Shown: positions 61,273 through 64,000 of the stretch, piece after piece
Layout of the letters: each line of letters opens with the position of its first letter
Numbering within the stretch: the first letter of the stretch is position 1
Translations under genes and position numbers: made by a program
From: Lonepinella sp042485795
Lineage (GTDB): Bacteria; Pseudomonadota; Gammaproteobacteria; Enterobacterales; Pasteurellaceae
Length of the DNA: 64,000 bases
NCBI RefSeq assembly: GCF_042485795.1
Contig: NZ_CP169368.1
Location: 1,116,001-1,180,000, forward strand
Direction of reading: 5' to 3'
Notes under the pieces: model-generated
Databases searched by the model: none
The model's input: only the letters and a program-made list of their open reading frames with translations
Told to the model about the DNA's origin: nothing

Positions 61273-62190
61273 ATGATTATCCAAATTACAGGTGCGTCAG
61301 GTTTTGTTGGTCAAAACTTAACACAATATTTTGCAAAAAGTCCTTATAAAATCACCGCACTTTCGTTGCGTAGTGAGAACTGGAAGAAAGATCTAGACCA
61401 AGATGCGGATGCCATTATTCATTTGGCTGGTAAAGCACACGATACAAAAAATACCAGTGATGAAGCTGAGTATTTCAAGGTTAATCGAGATCTGACTATC
61501 GCATTATTTGAACAATTTTTGCAGTCTAATATTCGGGATTTCTTTTATTTTAGTTCCGTAAAAGCGGTAGCAGATACAGCTGATAATGTGGTAGATGAAA
61601 ACATAACACCTAATCCATTAACCGCTTATGGTAAATCTAAGTTTGAAGCTGAACAGTTTTTATTAAGCCAAACTTTACCTATTGGAAAACGTTTGTTTAT
61701 CATTCGTCCTTGTATGATTCACGGTGCAGGCAATAAAGGTAATCTCAATTTATTATATAAAGTGGTTGAAAAAGGTATTCCTTGGTTTTTGGCAAGTTTT
61801 CATAATCAACGCTCTTTTCTAAGCATTGATAATCTGAATTTTTTGATTGGGCAGATGTTATTGAAAGATAATTTAGCATCGGGAGTGTATCATTTTGCAG
61901 ATGATGAAACTTTATCAACTAATGAGCTGATTACATTAATTTCAAAAACATTGGATAAAAAACCTAAGCTATGGTTTATACCGACAGGGATAATTAAAAC
62001 TTTGGTAAAATTTGGGGATATATTACCGTTACCACTTAATTCAGAAAGATTGAAAAAATTAACGGAAAGTTATGTGGTGAGTAATAAAAAAATTAAGCAA
62101 GCCTTAGGCATTGAAAAGTTACCCGTTACGGCAACAGAAGGATTGGAAAAAACGATTTTAAGTTTTAAAGCAAGTAGTGCTGGAAGTTAA
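61273..62190 (+). CDS. WbpV/WreQ-like 4-keto-6-deoxy sugar reductase/epimerase
   Basis: A 305-residue extended short-chain dehydrogenase: QITGASGFVGQNLTQYFA, IIHLAGKAHD, catalytic LTAYGKSKFEAEQFLL, HNQRSFLSIDNLNFLIGQML. This is the WbpV/WreQ group found next to PglC/WbpL-type initiating transferases and WbpM, where it turns UDP-4-keto-6-deoxy-GlcNAc into UDP-D-FucNAc or UDP-D-QuiNAc. Both partners lie downstream here. It is often mis-annotated as UDP-glucose 4-epimerase. An uptake signal is at about 61352. Confidence 0.85.
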   Translation: MIIQITGASGFVGQNLTQYFAKSPYKITALSLRSENWKKDLDQDADAIIHLAGKAHDTKNTSDEAEYFKVNRDLTIALFEQFLQSNIRDFFYFSSVKAVADTADNVVDENITPNPLTAYGKSKFEAEQFLLSQTLPIGKRLFIIRPCMIHGAGNKGNLNLLYKVVEKGIPWFLASFHNQRSFLSIDNLNFLIGQMLLKDNLASGVYHFADDETLSTNELITLISKTLDKKPKLWFIPTGIIKTLVKFGDILPLPLNSERLKKLTESYVVSNKKIKQALGIEKLPVTATEGLEKTILSFKASSAGS

Positions 62191-62193
62191 GTG

Positions 62194-63200
62194 ATGATAA
62201 TAGAAAAAACACTTGTAGATGAACTTTCTGAATTGATTGAGCATTCTCAAAATAGCGTTGTGAATTATGCAAATTATTCATTAATTAGACTTTTTTGGCA
62301 AATTGGTCAGCGTATCAATAGTGAAATATTGAATCAAGAAGCGGGCTGCTTATGGCAAACAAATTGTGTCGACAGTATCGACACAATTGACTGAAAGATT
62401 TGGTCGCAATTTTTCCTTACGAAACGTTCGGCGTATGATGCAATTTTCAGAGCAATTTCCTGATTTTAGTGAGATTCAACCTTTTTGTACTAAATTAAGT
62501 TGGTCGCACTGTGTTGAGTTATTACCGTTAAGAACAAAAGAAGCAAAATTTTTCTATGCCAATTTAGTTTGTAGTCAGAGAACGAGCAAGCATCAAGGAA
62601 TTACGTAAACACATTGAAAATAAAGCATTTGAGCGTACTGAAATTGCTAATTTTCAAGTAAAACAGACGGATAATTTTCCCTTAAATACTTTCAAAGATC
62701 CTTATATATTGGATTTCTTAGGGTTAAGTAACGATTATCTAGAAAAAGATCTTGAAGATGCGATTTTACGAGAACTAGAGTGTTTTATTTTGGAACTTGG
62801 TAATGGATTTACTTTTATTGAACGCCAAAAACGAATGATTATTGACGGAGAAGATTTTTACCTTGATTTGTTGTTCTTTCATCGTAAATTAAGAAGATTA
62901 GTTGCGGTAGAATTAAAACTAGGTAAATTTAAAGCTAAAGATAAAGGGCAAATGGAGCTTTATCTTAATTGGCTTAATAAATACGAACGTCAAGAATTTG
63001 AAGAAGCACCGATAGGTTTGATCCTTTGTGCCGAAAGTAGCAGAGAGCAAGTAGAACTATTACAAATGCATAAAGATGGTATTTTAGTTGCAGAATATTG
63101 GACGGAGTTACCCCCTAAGGCACAACTAGAAAAACGTTTACATCAAGCATTAGTAGAAGCAAAAGAGCGATTTGAAAAAAATACCATTTATTTAGAGTAA
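62194..63200 (+). pseudogene. YhcG/DUF1016-type PDDEXK nuclease gene with two frameshifts
   Basis: Three frames carry consecutive parts of one protein: DUF1016 N-terminal region (NYANYSLIRLFWQIGQRIN), its continuation (VSTQLTERFGRNFSLRNVRR, LSWSHCVELLPLRTKEAKFF) and the PDDEXK C-terminal part (DGEDFYLDLLFFHRKLRRL, VAVELKLGKFKAKDKGQME). Lesion 1 is an extra base at about 62341: dropping it joins the frames as QE-RAAYGKQIVSTVST. Lesion 2 is a duplicated AGCA (62585-62592): removing one copy joins RTS to SIKELRKHIENKAFE-like sequence. All else is intact, so decay is recent. It interrupts a glycan operon and has nothing to do with it. Confidence 0.88.
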
Positions 63201-63254
63201 CGCAGAAATATAAATATTTCAGATTTTATTGAACCAAAGTAGGAATAACCCACA

Positions 63255-63803
63255 ATGACAAGATTTTTTGACTTCTCATTTTCATTATTAGGACTGGTCT
63301 GTCTTTCCCCAGTGATGCTTATATTGTATATTATAGGTCTGTTTGATACAGGCTCACCGATTTTTATACAAGAGCGTGTGGGTAAAGATAAAAAGCCATT
63401 TACACTTTATAAATTCCGTACTATGCATAAAGATACTGCATCGGTAGCATCACATTTAGCCAGTACTTCTTCTATTACCAAGTTTGGTGCATTTTTACGC
63501 CGTACAAAGTTAGATGAATTACCACAGCTGGTGAATGTATTACTAGGGGATATGAGTTTTGTAGGACCGCGTCCGAATTTGTTTAATCAGCCAGAATTGA
63601 TACAAGAACGTGAGAAACGCGGTGTATATTTAGTACGCCCTGGTATTACAGGGTTAGCTCAAATTAATGAAATTGACATGTCCACTCCCGAGCTGTTAGC
63701 AGAAACGGATCAAAATATGATTCAAAACCTCACATTGAAGAAATATTTTAATTATATTATTGTCACTGTTTTAGGAAAGGGTTCAGGCGATCGCGTTAAA
63801 TAG
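63255..63803 (+). CDS. PglC/WreU-type initiating sugar phosphotransferase
   Basis: A 182-residue monotopic phosphoglycosyl transferase: re-entrant membrane helix (FFDFSFSLLGLVCLSPVML), then RVGKDKKPFTLYKFRTM, LDELPQLVNVLLGDMSFVGP, RPNLFNQPE and PGITGLAQINE. It is the short form lacking the WbaP N-terminal domains. It should start each repeat unit by loading a 6-deoxy-HexNAc 1-phosphate (FucNAc or QuiNAc type) on undecaprenyl phosphate. Its last codons form the first unit of a 35-bp repeat array. Confidence 0.9.
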   Translation: MTRFFDFSFSLLGLVCLSPVMLILYIIGLFDTGSPIFIQERVGKDKKPFTLYKFRTMHKDTASVASHLASTSSITKFGAFLRRTKLDELPQLVNVLLGDMSFVGPRPNLFNQPELIQEREKRGVYLVRPGITGLAQINEIDMSTPELLAETDQNMIQNLTLKKYFNYIIVTVLGKGSGDRVK

Positions 63804-63924
63804 ATTTAGGGAAAGACGCGGGCGATCGGATGAAATAGGTTTAGCAAGGGATGCAGGCGATCACATGAAATAAATTTAGGGAAAAGCGTGGGGATCGCTT
63901 GAAATAGATTTAGGAACAAAAATG
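63786..63924 (+). repeat. Four degenerate 35-bp tandem repeats across a gene junction
   Basis: Units at 63786-63820, 63821-63855, 63856-63890 and 63891-63924 (34 bp) share GGCGATCnnnTnAAATAGATTTAGGG. Each unit contains the last codons of the upstream gene, a stop (TAG or TAA) and the Shine-Dalgarno-like TTTAGG. In the first unit the stop is the real stop of the sugar transferase; in the fourth, TTTAGGAAC serves the next gene. The array lies wholly between the two genes apart from the first 18 bases. Confidence 0.9.
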
Positions 63925-64000
63925 TTTGAGTATTTAATTAATTTGCCAAGAATGGTAAAAAGACTTATTACCATAATTATGGATATTGTTTTTATTAGTA
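63922..64000 (+). CDS. Start of a WbpM/CapD-type nucleotide-sugar dehydratase (cut by window end)
   Basis: Twenty-six codons from ATG 63922 (MFEYLINLPRMVKRLITIIM, DIVFIS) run off the window. They match the cytoplasmic tail and first membrane helix of membrane-bound UDP-GlcNAc 4,6-dehydratases (WbpM/FlaA1/CapD long form). TTTAGGA lies at a good distance upstream. This enzyme would make the 4-keto substrate for the WbpV-like protein at 61273, completing the wbpV-pglC-wbpM set. Only the N-terminus is seen, so the call is moderate. Confidence 0.7.
   Translation, partial: MFEYLINLPRMVKRLITIIMDIVFIS

Noticed and set aside
61273..62190. UDP-glucose 4-epimerase GalE
   Set aside because: It lacks the GalE-typical start and length of about 338 residues, and its neighbours are a PglC-type transferase and WbpM-like gene, which fits WbpV/WreQ.

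Overview
This is about 64 kb of an AT-rich gammaproteobacterial chromosome from the family Pasteurellaceae. The evidence is the Haemophilus-type DNA uptake signal (AAGTGCGGT or its complement), seen at roughly fifteen or more places (e.g. 654, 3888, 11329, 23322, 27710, 42299), and Haemophilus-like gene blocks: initiator tRNA-rimP-nusA-infB-rbfA-truB, lolC-lolD-lolE-aroG and dnaB-alr-pgi. The genus cannot be fixed from the window alone.

Layout. (1) 1-14.8 kb is core genome: Cra, a tiny lipoprotein, tRNA-fMet, the translation/transcription-factor operon, tyrS on the minus strand, a 2-hydroxyacid dehydrogenase, the LolCDE lipoprotein release transporter (interrupted by a 450-bp nested inverted-repeat element) and aroG behind a TrpR-like operator. 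(2) 14.8-23.0 kb, minus strand, is an ABC-transporter-dependent O-polysaccharide locus (wzm, wzt, acyltransferase, two family-2 glycosyltransferases, glf, DUF4422 protein, WbaP-type initiating transferase), probably making a galactofuranose-containing glycan. (3) 23.4-27.7 kb is core again (dnaB, alr, pgi). (4) 27.8-47.4 kb is an aryl polyene (APE) type pigment/lipid cluster: DUF3261 lipoprotein, two ketosynthases, chain-length factor, two hotdog dehydratases, ketoreductase, two acyl carrier proteins, AMP ligase, glycosyl- and acyltransferases, thioesterase, LolA-like carrier, MMPL exporter and a flavin-dependent halogenase-like enzyme. It is split by an insertion (30.7-34.7 kb) holding an AlbA_2/HATPase protein with a perfect 30-bp repeat array, a second copy of the ketoreductase 3' end, a lipoprotein, an outer-membrane barrel and an XRE regulator. 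(5) 47.4-64.0 kb is a Wzx/Wzy-type O-antigen or capsule locus with two flippases, CDP-ribitol synthesis plus a LicD-family transferase, the UDP-L-FucNAc pathway (FnlABC), WbuB, and a WbpV/PglC-type/WbpM set for a second 6-deoxy amino sugar. It contains several broken genes (IS3 transposase, glf and wzz fragments, a doubly frameshifted YhcG nuclease) and runs off the end.

How it works together: two surface-glycan loci with different export logic and a pigment/lipid cluster sit between housekeeping blocks. The glycan loci hold almost no uptake signals, as expected for exchanged segments. The strongest leads are the insertion into the APE cluster marked by a duplicated, synonymously diverged ketoreductase tail, the halogenase-like enzyme of that cluster, and the bacterial CDP-ribitol/LicD pair.
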